Shown in pieces: positions 1 to 5,765 of a DNA stretch of 5,765 nt (position 1 is its first letter; each line of letters starts with the position of its first letter). The translations under genes were made by a program, and so were the position numbers. The notes under the pieces are model-generated. The model had not been told where the DNA came from and did no database searches. It saw only the letters and a program-made list of their open reading frames with translations. Source of the stretch: CAYVQU01 sp964453155. GTDB lineage: Bacteria; Chloroflexota; Anaerolineae; Anaerolineales; UBA11858. The DNA is taken from NCBI GenBank assembly GCA_964453155.1, contig CAYVQU010000258.1, positions 1-5,765 on the forward strand, read 5' to 3'.

Positions 1-11
1 CGCCAGTTGCT

Positions 12-25
12 GCGACTTCAGTCGC
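12..25. repeat. Perfect 6-bp inverted repeat with 2-base centre, REP-like hairpin
   Basis: The arms GCGACT (12-17) and AGTCGC (20-25) are exact reverse complements around the bases TC. On the + strand the hairpin is followed by CTTGTTTTC (26-34), so it could act as a weak terminator for a gene lying left of the window, although the T tract is interrupted. From memory, palindromes built on GCGACTGAAGTCGC occur as dispersed intergenic repeats in some Chloroflexota genomes. That is recollection and cannot be confirmed from a single copy. No coding sequence can be supported around it. Confidence 0.5.
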
Positions 26-92
26 CTTGTTTTCATGAACATGCGATTGCCCTACGATTTCAGCCTCATTCCAGATACCCAACCTGAAAAAA

Positions 93-101
93 TGGTAAAA
101 T
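93..101 (+). promoter_or_regulatory. Candidate extended -10 promoter (alternative)
   Basis: TGGTAAAAT is a TGn extended -10 followed by a five-of-six match to TATAAT. No convincing -35 lies 16-18 bases upstream, which is tolerable for an extended -10 promoter. Transcription would start near 108 and give a leader of roughly 78 bases. It competes with the promoter at 111-138; either or both could be used. Confidence 0.3.
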
Positions 102-110
102 ATGTCGGAT

Positions 111-138
111 TTGTCAACTAGAGTGCACCAAATAAAAT
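111..138 (+). promoter_or_regulatory. Candidate sigma70-like promoter of the two-gene unit
   Basis: TTGTCA (111-116) matches five of six bases of the -35 consensus and TAAAAT (133-138) matches five of six of the -10 consensus, with a 16-base spacer. Transcription would start near 145, leaving a leader of about 40 bases that contains the ribosome binding site at 170-175. The call rests on pattern only. Confidence 0.45.
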
Positions 139-169
139 CTATTCAATATCGCAATTATCCATCCTATGT

Positions 170-175
170 AGGGAG
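170..175 (+). promoter_or_regulatory. Ribosome binding site for the Wzz/BY-kinase gene
   Basis: AGGGAG lies 10 bases upstream of the ATG at 186, separated by a T-rich stretch. It is a strong purine match to the anti-Shine-Dalgarno sequence at a normal distance and supports the ATG at 186 as the start. Confidence 0.7.
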
Positions 176-185
176 TTAGTTTTTT

Positions 186-2939
186 ATGGATTCACAACTC
201 ATTCCTGAACAAACCCTTCAAGCAGACCTGCGTCAATATATCGCCTTGCTATGGCGCTGGGCTTGGTTGATCGTTTTGGCAATCGCCTTGGCTGGGGCTG
301 CGGCCTATATAACCAGTAGTTTGCAGGACCCTGTCTACCAGTCAACGACCACCATGTTGATTAACGAGGCGCCGAGTACGCGCACGAGTGAATACACTGC
401 TATTTTAACCAGCGAACGCCTGGCCCGGACTTACTCGCAAATGTTTGAAAAACGCCCGGTGCTGGACGAAGTCTACGAAACCCTGGCATTAGAAGGTGTT
501 TATGCTGGTCCCGAAGCCATTGCCGGCGCAGTTGAAGTCCAGTTGGTTCGGGATACCCAATTAATTGAACTGAGTGTTGAAAATACGGATCCTGAACTGG
601 CCGCTCTCATAGCCAACACCCTGGTGGATGTTTTTGTCAGTCAGAATCAGGCTTTGCAAGCCTCCCGGTATGCTGAATCGAAAGCCAGCCTGGAAGAACA
701 ATTGACTCGGATTGATGGGCAAATCCATAATACGGTAGCCGCGCTGGATGACTTAGGTGAAGAAGCTGATGATGATCTAGAATTTCAGCGGTTAGAATCA
801 GAGTTGGCCCAATATCGCCAGAGTTATAACAATTTGCTGCAAAGCTACGAGCAAATTCGGTTATCCGAGGCCCAAGCGACCTCTAATGTCGTTCAGGTGG
901 AACCAGCATCGGTCCCTAAGAAACCAATTCGCCCCCGGGTAATGATGAATACGGCTTTAGCCGCGGTGGTAGGCGGCATGTTAGCTGTGGGGGCGATCTT
1001 CCTAATGGAAGCCCTCGATGATACCCTCAAAAGCCCGGATGATGTCAACCGGCATTTACGACTGCCGGTGATTGGCACCATTATGTGGCATGAGACCGAA
1101 AGTGGGGCGCCGGTTACGGCCGAAACGCCGCGGTCACCAACCTCTGAATCTTTCAGGTCTTTACGGACCAATATCCGCTATGCCAGTGTCGATTTCCCAA
1201 TTCGCACTTTGTTGGTCACGAGCCCCTCTGCTAGTGATGGCAAGTCAACCGTTATTTCTAATCTGGCTACGGTGTTAGCCCAGGGTGGTGACCGTACTTT
1301 GCTCGTTGATGCCGATATGCGCCGTCCAACCCAGCATAAGCGCTTTAATCTGGCAAACCGTTTTGGGTTAAGTTCGTTCTTTGTCTTCCAATCATTGTTT
1401 GAAAACCCCGATCAGCTTCCCGAGGGCACCATTATGGAAACGGGCACAGAAGATCTTTCGGTGATCACTTCTGGTAAACGGCCCCCAAATCCCTCCGAAT
1501 TACTGGCCTCAGAAAAAATGTTTATGCTCTTGAACCAACTTAATCAGGAGTATGAATTGGTCGTGGTTGATTCGCCCCCTGTATTGGCGGTTACCGATGC
1601 CACTGTTTTGGCACCCCGCACCGACGGGGTCGTGTTGGTAATCCGGCCTGGCGAAACCAAAGTTGAAGCTGCCCGTCAGGCGGTTCAGCAACTTCAGCGA
1701 GTAGGCGCCAACATCCTAGGGGTAGTCCTCAATGGTGTTGATCCTCGCTCAAGTCGGTATGGCTATTATTATCGGTATGATTATTACTATGCCAGCGATG
1801 ATGAAGAAGGTTCTACCCGAGCCCGGGTATCTAATGGGCTGCCCCGCCGGATCAACTGGGGGGCTGTTATTGGGGCGGTCGCTGCAGTTTTAGTGGTTGG
1901 TGGTAGTTGGTTAGGGATTGCACTTAGTTCGGGGACTTTGCCGGTTTGGCTCGGAGGGCAAGGGGCTTCTACGCCGACTCCCACCCAAGTCGTGATCGCA
2001 GCCGAAGAAACGAATGAGATTATACTCAATGAGCCTCTCCTGGCTACGCCAACTCCAACCTCAACTCAGATTGTTGAAGATGATACGGAAGCCATAACCG
2101 AGATTGTGGCCGAAGAGACGCCATTACCTACCGAGCCGCCCACCAATACGCCGACCCCCTTACCTCCAACGCCGGGACCAGCCTTTGGCACCCCTTTCGG
2201 TCCCGAAGAAGAGTATGTATTACATCAGGTCAAATTTGGGGATAATCTCAATAAATTGGCAAATCAATATCGCACCGATCGCGATGTGATTATGGCCGCG
2301 AATGGTTTGGTACTCAATCAAAGTTTGCAACCCGATCAGGTCATTGTAATCATTCCCTGGCTGACCGATTCGTTTGATATTGTGCCCTTTACGGTTTTAT
2401 TCTTGAGCGAAGATACCTCCATTGCTGAACTCGCACCGCGCTACGCAGTAACTGAAGATGAGATCCGTTTTTTCAATGCTCTTGGGGCAGGGGATATTGT
2501 ACCGGGCAATCGCTGGCTCATTTTCCCTGAGCGCGATGTGACCCCAACCCCCACGCCAACGGTGATTCCAACCCCCGATCTAAGTCTGGCAATGACCGAA
2601 CCTTTTGGCCCGAATGGGGCTTATGTTTTACATCGGGTCATTTCTGGGCAAAGTGTTCCTTTTATCGCTAATGCCTATTTGACATCTCCCGATGTCATTC
2701 GGGCCGCCAACCGAATTGCCACTAGTATTCGTATTGGTGATATTTTGGTCATTATGCCCGAAAGAAAAGATCCCGCTGGGATCACAAGTTTTACGGTTAT
2801 CAAGATAACGGATGAAACTTCTGTAGATGATTTGGCAACCCAGTTGGATGTTTATCCGGCGGATTTGATTGTGCATAATGACTTATCTTCTGGAGAACTA
2901 GTTCCAGTTGGGCGGTATATCATTTATCCAACCCCCTAA
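186..2939 (+). CDS. Wzc-like polysaccharide co-polymerase and tyrosine kinase with extracytoplasmic LysM-like C-terminus
   Basis: This 917-residue inner-membrane protein probably controls chain length and export of an extracellular polysaccharide. In order: a membrane helix (about 24-42); an extracytoplasmic Wzz loop with a coiled-coil stretch (about 160-230) and a proline-rich end at P244/P247/P250; a second helix (about 253-275); and a BY-kinase domain (about 315-520). The kinase shows Walker A SASDGKST with K353, Walker A' LLVDADMRRP (372-381), Walker B VVVDSPP with D462, and the family motif PPNPSELL (433-440). A tyrosine cluster follows at 525-535. Wzc-type proteins normally end there. 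This one continues through a third helix (about 558-580, preceded by R554 R555), Thr-Pro linkers (about 595-670 and 785-798) and four LysM-like repeats (677-915). The predicted topology puts the Wzz loop and LysM region outside and the kinase inside. The ATG has a good ribosome binding site. Kinase and Wzz assignments are firm; the polymer and the LysM ligand are unknown. Confidence 0.92.
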   Translation: MDSQLIPEQTLQADLRQYIALLWRWAWLIVLAIALAGAAAYITSSLQDPVYQSTTTMLINEAPSTRTSEYTAILTSERLARTYSQMFEKRPVLDEVYETLALEGVYAGPEAIAGAVEVQLVRDTQLIELSVENTDPELAALIANTLVDVFVSQNQALQASRYAESKASLEEQLTRIDGQIHNTVAALDDLGEEADDDLEFQRLESELAQYRQSYNNLLQSYEQIRLSEAQATSNVVQVEPASVPKKPIRPRVMMNTALAAVVGGMLAVGAIFLMEALDDTLKSPDDVNRHLRLPVIGTIMWHETESGAPVTAETPRSPTSESFRSLRTNIRYASVDFPIRTLLVTSPSASDGKSTVISNLATVLAQGGDRTLLVDADMRRPTQHKRFNLANRFGLSSFFVFQSLFENPDQLPEGTIMETGTEDLSVITSGKRPPNPSELLASEKMFMLLNQLNQEYELVVVDSPPVLAVTDATVLAPRTDGVVLVIRPGETKVEAARQAVQQLQRVGANILGVVLNGVDPRSSRYGYYYRYDYYYASDDEEGSTRARVSNGLPRRINWGAVIGAVAAVLVVGGSWLGIALSSGTLPVWLGGQGASTPTPTQVVIAAEETNEIILNEPLLATPTPTSTQIVEDDTEAITEIVAEETPLPTEPPTNTPTPLPPTPGPAFGTPFGPEEEYVLHQVKFGDNLNKLANQYRTDRDVIMAANGLVLNQSLQPDQVIVIIPWLTDSFDIVPFTVLFLSEDTSIAELAPRYAVTEDEIRFFNALGAGDIVPGNRWLIFPERDVTPTPTPTVIPTPDLSLAMTEPFGPNGAYVLHRVISGQSVPFIANAYLTSPDVIRAANRIATSIRIGDILVIMPERKDPAGITSFTVIKITDETSVDDLATQLDVYPADLIVHNDLSSGELVPVGRYIIYPTP
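1755..1790 (+). other. Tyrosine cluster, predicted autophosphorylation tail of the BY-kinase
   Basis: Residues 524-535 hold eight tyrosines within eleven positions (Y525, Y527-529, Y531, Y533-535), followed by an acidic SDDEE patch. BY-kinases carry such a cluster at their C-terminus; neighbouring subunits phosphorylate it in trans and this drives ring assembly and disassembly. Here the cluster is internal, about 22 residues before a membrane helix, so it would sit near the inner membrane face. The assignment as phosphosites is by family analogy. Confidence 0.8.
2196..2930 (+). repeat. In-frame tandem duplication encoding two pairs of LysM-like domains
   Basis: Two units begin with FGP at residues 671 and 807, an offset of 136 residues. 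The first member of each pair is the clearer LysM: YVLHQV with GD and AAN at 677-724, and YVLHRV with AAN at 813-858. The second member is degenerate and begins FTV in both units (FTVLFLSEDTS from 735, FTVIKITDETS from 869). A Thr-Pro linker (785-798) separates the units. Clear similarity between copies remains at DNA level near the YVLH segments. LysM domains usually bind GlcNAc-containing glycans such as peptidoglycan; binding here is an inference. Confidence 0.75.
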
Positions 2940-2948
2940 AGCGCCCTT

Positions 2949-2965
2949 GAGGGAATCCTACGTTG
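2949..2965 (+). promoter_or_regulatory. Ribosome binding site and TTG start of the DUF4012 gene
   Basis: GAGGGA (2949-2954) stands 8 bases before a TTG codon (2963-2965). An in-frame TGA at 2948-2950 rules out any earlier start. The first in-frame ATG is at 3158 (residue 66) and would remove part of the conserved-looking N-terminal domain. TTG at 2963 is therefore the best start. The upstream stop codon is 23 bases away, close enough for translational coupling. Confidence 0.7.
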
Positions 2966-5596
2966 ATTGACAAAAAAGAGATCACTTCGGTTTTGCGCCT
3001 GATCCTCGACAATATCGGGGATCCTCAGCAGCTGGATAGTCACCCCTGGACCGACAGTCTTTTCGTGGGCAGTTATGCCGCACAAAAATCCCCCCGCGAT
3101 TCGCAGCCCAAAGGGTACCAACTCCTAGCGGCCTTAGCGACCTTATTTCAAGAAACCATGCCTAGCGCCCCGCCACGGCGCGGCAAGCGTTTGGATACCG
3201 CTTGGGGGCAGTTTGGCATTTTGGCAGCCTTATATTTTGCCCCTTTTGAGTTTAGTTCCCCCCGCCCAGCCACATTGCGCGATGCCTGGGGGCGGATTGA
3301 TTATAGTATTTATCAATTTGTATTTGAACAAGGGAGGCGAGAAGCTACCCAAAGTGAGGTGGAAGCCTATCAACTGATCAGCGCTGAACCTGATATCGCG
3401 CCAACCAGCACGATCAGTGATTGGCATGTGAAGGGCCTGGAAAAGCTGGCTCAAGCCTTGATCACCAAGGAACAAATTCTGTCAGCGCAATTAGATCAAC
3501 CCTCGCCGCTGTTGGAGCCTGATGCGGTTGTCAACTTCCCAAACGTCCCCCCACCGAATGAGCGTTTGACACAACTCAAATTGCAAATAAAAACTTTCCA
3601 AATTTGGTACCAGAAGAATACGCGTCGTTTCTGGCTTGGTTTTTCGGCCGTACTACTCATTTTTTTGGGTTGGAGAGCTGGGCGGATATTTATGCTTTAC
3701 CGCGCCGTCAAACAAGATGTTAGTCAATTACAGGAAATGATTTCTCCGGATGATATTTCTCTGGAAAAGATAGCTGAGATCGGACCAATGCTGACAAAGA
3801 CCCGGCGCGATGTGGTCGCGTTGCGGCGGAATGCGCGTCCATTTGTGTGGGTTGGGCCGCTTTTTGGCTGGTTGCCGGTTTATGGGGGTGATTTGGCCGA
3901 AGCTAATGATTTATTGAATATGGCAGCTGGTTTGGTAATTGCCGGTGAGACCGGCTACCAGAGTGCCGCGCCGCTGTTAGAGCAACTTGGTACGGAGGGC
4001 CAACGCCCCTCGATTCCAGAAATGCTCGAGTTGTTTACCGTAATCACTCCCCAATTAAAGACGGCTCAAGAAGCTACTGAAGACGCCTTAGCCGCCTATG
4101 CCAAAATTGATGCCTCTCGGCTCTCGGACAAAACCAAGCCACTATTTGATAAAGTGGACCCCTTTATCCCCTTGTTAGGGGATGGCATGGTGGCATTGAA
4201 TTCTTTACCTAAAATGCTGGGGGCCTCTCAATTCGGTCCCCAAACCTATTTGGTTTTGCTTCAAAATGAAGATGAATTGCGGGCGACCGGGGGCTTTATT
4301 ACTGCGGTTGGCACGGTAACGATAGACCAGGGTGAAATCCTGGCATTCAAAGTAGATGATTCGTATGCTTTGGATGATTTTTCGAAAATCTATCCCGCGC
4401 CACCCTGGCAGCTATTTAATTACATGAATAGCTCGATGTGGCTGCTGCGGGATTCGAATTGGTCACCCGATTTCCCAACTACCGCGTTTTGGGCTGAGTT
4501 TTTCTATACTTACGCCAGTGCCCATCCGGTTGATGGTGTGATTGCCATCGATCAAGAGGCGATCCGCTTCTTGTTGAAGGGTATGGGTCCAATTAAACTT
4601 GAAGGCTATGCCGATCCAGTTACTGCTGAAAACGTAATGGATTTTATCCGTTATGCCAAAAACGAATCTGATGAGGCCAAATGTGGTGATTTGGATCCAG
4701 CTTTACGCTCACAGTGTAAAGGTTTCTTGCGGCCTTTGGCAGATGCGATATTTGAAAAGATTTTAGGCGGCGATTCTTTGCCTTGGATGGATCTTACCCT
4801 AAACATGATGCAGGCCCTCGATGAGCGCCATATCTTGATTCAGATGGATGATCCTGCAATTACAGCTTTATTAGCCAATCGCGGTTGGGACGGTGCCTTA
4901 CGACCGCATTCCGGTGATTTCCTGATGGTGGTAGATTCGAATGTTGGCTTCAATAAAGCGAATGTTGCGGTTGAATCTCGATTGGAATATTCGGTTGATT
5001 TAACCGATTTCGAGAATATTCGTTCAACGTTGAATGTTGTCCATCATAATACTTCTGCTGCCAACCCCGAAATTTTCTGTGAGCACACGCCCCCTTGGGA
5101 TGAATTTTGGACTTATGAAGAACTGATCGCCAAATGTTATTGGAATTATCTGCGAGTCTATACCTTAGCAGAGAGTGAACTCATCGCGGCAACCCCCCAT
5201 GAAATTCCAAGTGAGCAAATGGTACGGCAAGAAACTGTTCCGGCCCAAGTGGATGAACTCACGAACGAGGGTGTCGTCATTGAAAACCCCGCAGGCTTAC
5301 GCACATTTGGTACGATGACTTTAGTGCCCTTGGGCGATGAAATCCAAACTTCTTTTGAGTTTACGTTACCCGAACAGGTGCTTCACCAAACGGATCGTGA
5401 CAAAGCCACATATACCCTCCATATTCAGAAACAACCGGGGACACGAGCGGTGCCCATTGTTATCAACGTGATATTTCCTACTGGATATCAATTGGATTTT
5501 GCCAACATTTCGGGTACCGTTGACCAAAGTGTGTGGCAGCTTGAAACCACTCTGCAAACTGACCTGGACCTTGCGATTCGCTTCACTCACCCCTAA
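2963..5596 (+). CDS. DUF4012 domain membrane protein with N-terminal cytoplasmic helical domain
   Basis: This 877-residue protein of unknown function probably has one membrane helix (about 223-241, preceded by R221 R222), giving an inside N-terminus and an outside C-terminus. Residues 1-180 form a helical, Trp-containing domain with the segments HPWTDSLFVGSY (27-38), an RRGKRLD basic patch near 72-78 and ISDWHVKGLEKL later on. I recall similar stretches in Chloroflexota proteins but know no name. After the helix comes a probable coiled segment, then the DUF4012 signature YLVLLQNEDELRATGGF ending at F445, and the typical VDGVIAID and GPIKLEGY segments. A beta-rich C-terminal region with WNYLRVYT completes it. 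Four cysteines (C574, C585, C706, C725) fall in two close pairs, possibly disulfides outside the membrane. Being 23 bases behind the polysaccharide kinase gene, it is probably co-transcribed and acts in the same surface-polymer process. A catalytic role cannot be read from the sequence. Confidence 0.88.
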   Translation: MIDKKEITSVLRLILDNIGDPQQLDSHPWTDSLFVGSYAAQKSPRDSQPKGYQLLAALATLFQETMPSAPPRRGKRLDTAWGQFGILAALYFAPFEFSSPRPATLRDAWGRIDYSIYQFVFEQGRREATQSEVEAYQLISAEPDIAPTSTISDWHVKGLEKLAQALITKEQILSAQLDQPSPLLEPDAVVNFPNVPPPNERLTQLKLQIKTFQIWYQKNTRRFWLGFSAVLLIFLGWRAGRIFMLYRAVKQDVSQLQEMISPDDISLEKIAEIGPMLTKTRRDVVALRRNARPFVWVGPLFGWLPVYGGDLAEANDLLNMAAGLVIAGETGYQSAAPLLEQLGTEGQRPSIPEMLELFTVITPQLKTAQEATEDALAAYAKIDASRLSDKTKPLFDKVDPFIPLLGDGMVALNSLPKMLGASQFGPQTYLVLLQNEDELRATGGFITAVGTVTIDQGEILAFKVDDSYALDDFSKIYPAPPWQLFNYMNSSMWLLRDSNWSPDFPTTAFWAEFFYTYASAHPVDGVIAIDQEAIRFLLKGMGPIKLEGYADPVTAENVMDFIRYAKNESDEAKCGDLDPALRSQCKGFLRPLADAIFEKILGGDSLPWMDLTLNMMQALDERHILIQMDDPAITALLANRGWDGALRPHSGDFLMVVDSNVGFNKANVAVESRLEYSVDLTDFENIRSTLNVVHHNTSAANPEIFCEHTPPWDEFWTYEELIAKCYWNYLRVYTLAESELIAATPHEIPSEQMVRQETVPAQVDELTNEGVVIENPAGLRTFGTMTLVPLGDEIQTSFEFTLPEQVLHQTDRDKATYTLHIQKQPGTRAVPIVINVIFPTGYQLDFANISGTVDQSVWQLETTLQTDLDLAIRFTHP

Positions 5597-5684
5597 ACCG
5601 GACAAAAACCGGACCCCAATATAATATCTTTACCAAATTCGGATCGAAACCGGATAACTTGTCAACGAAACCCGGTATAATATC
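5595..5684. promoter_or_regulatory. CCGG motif cluster with two TATAATATC boxes
   Basis: AAACCGGAC occurs at 5595-5603 and 5606-5614, AAACCGGAT at 5647-5655 and AAACCCGGT at 5668-5676. The CCGG cores start at 5598, 5609, 5650 and 5672, so the gaps are 11, 41 and 22 bases, all close to whole helical turns. TATAATATC is present twice (5620-5628 and 5676-5684), each containing a perfect -10 hexamer. TTGTCA (5659-5664) is only 11 bases before the second box, too close for a normal -35. The cluster may be the promoter and operator region of a gene lying right of the window. Confidence 0.4.
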
Positions 5685-5726
5685 GTCGCATTAAAAATAT
5701 TTACAATCCAAAAAAGACTCTACTGC

Positions 5727-5745
5727 AAAAAGGGTGCTAGACCCT
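5727..5745 (-). terminator. Weak candidate intrinsic terminator for a minus-strand gene from the right
   Basis: AGGGT (5731-5735) and ACCCT (5741-5745) form a 5-bp stem with a 5-base loop. Read on the minus strand the stem runs directly into a short T tract (complement of A at 5727-5731). On the plus strand no T run follows, so it would not terminate the two-gene unit. The stem is short, and it may instead be part of a repeat or mobile-element end cut by the window edge. Confidence 0.25.
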
Positions 5746-5765
5746 CCTCAAAACAGCAAAAGTTT

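Noticed and set aside
2..120. Open frame across the left edge ending in TAG at 118-120, containing an ATG at 35
   Set aside because: Only about 39 codons, no ribosome binding site before the ATG, and it runs through the hairpin repeat and both promoter candidates. No recognisable protein sequence.
123..128. GTGCAC palindrome between the promoter hexamers
   Set aside because: A six-base palindrome is expected by chance and has no extended symmetry to support an operator.
346..355. Loss of kinase function because the Walker A reads SASDGKST and not the common PGEGKST
   Set aside because: Coordinates here are residue numbers (bases 1221-1250). The essential GKS/T core with K353, and the Walker A' and B aspartates D375, D377 and D462, are all present, so the kinase is likely active.
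893..1171. Minus-strand open frame of 92 codons inside the kinase gene
   Set aside because: Lies antisense to clearly conserved Wzz and kinase coding sequence; low-complexity translation without family features. The other short antisense and out-of-frame frames within both genes were dismissed for the same reason.
1800..1990. Possible frameshift or gene-fusion artefact between kinase and LysM portions
   Set aside because: The frame stays open with a well-formed membrane helix preceded by arginines and followed by a Thr-Pro linker, and no stop or separate start with ribosome binding site is seen at the junction.
5595..5684. CRISPR-like array from the repeated AAACCGGA motifs
   Set aside because: Repeat units are only 8-9 bases and the spacing is irregular (11, 41, 22), with no spacer-like uniform units.

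Overview
The window holds two large same-strand genes with 23 bases between them, a short upstream control region and an AT-rich downstream spacer. Base composition is moderate. The combination of a Wzc-type polysaccharide co-polymerase/tyrosine kinase, Thr-Pro linkers, LysM-like domains, a DUF4012 protein and a TTG start resembles the Chloroflexota, perhaps Anaerolineae. That assignment is inferred from gene content and style; the window has no marker gene.

Bases 1-185 contain a perfect hairpin repeat close to the left edge (12-25), two candidate sigma70-like promoters (93-101 and 111-138) and a good ribosome binding site (170-175). Bases 186-2939 encode a 917-residue membrane protein. It begins as a Wzz chain-length domain fused to a bacterial tyrosine (BY) kinase with a Tyr-rich tail, the layout of E. 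coli Wzc. It then continues unusually through a third membrane segment into Thr-Pro linkers and four LysM-like repeats built as two copies of a pair. Bases 2963-5596 encode an 877-residue protein with an unfamiliar cytoplasmic helical domain, one membrane segment and a large outer part that carries the DUF4012 signature. Bases 5597-5765 have no gene; they hold helically spaced CCGG motifs, two identical TATAATATC boxes and a small hairpin beside the right edge.

The two genes probably form one transcription unit for making or controlling a cell-surface polysaccharide. The first protein would regulate polymer length and export through kinase cycling, and its outer LysM-like region could bind cell-wall glycan. 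The second also spans the membrane once and places a large domain outside, so it is a candidate partner in polymer attachment or assembly, or a kinase target. The most notable feature is the predicted outside-in arrangement of the first protein: a tyrosine kinase physically joined to an extracellular glycan-binding-like module.
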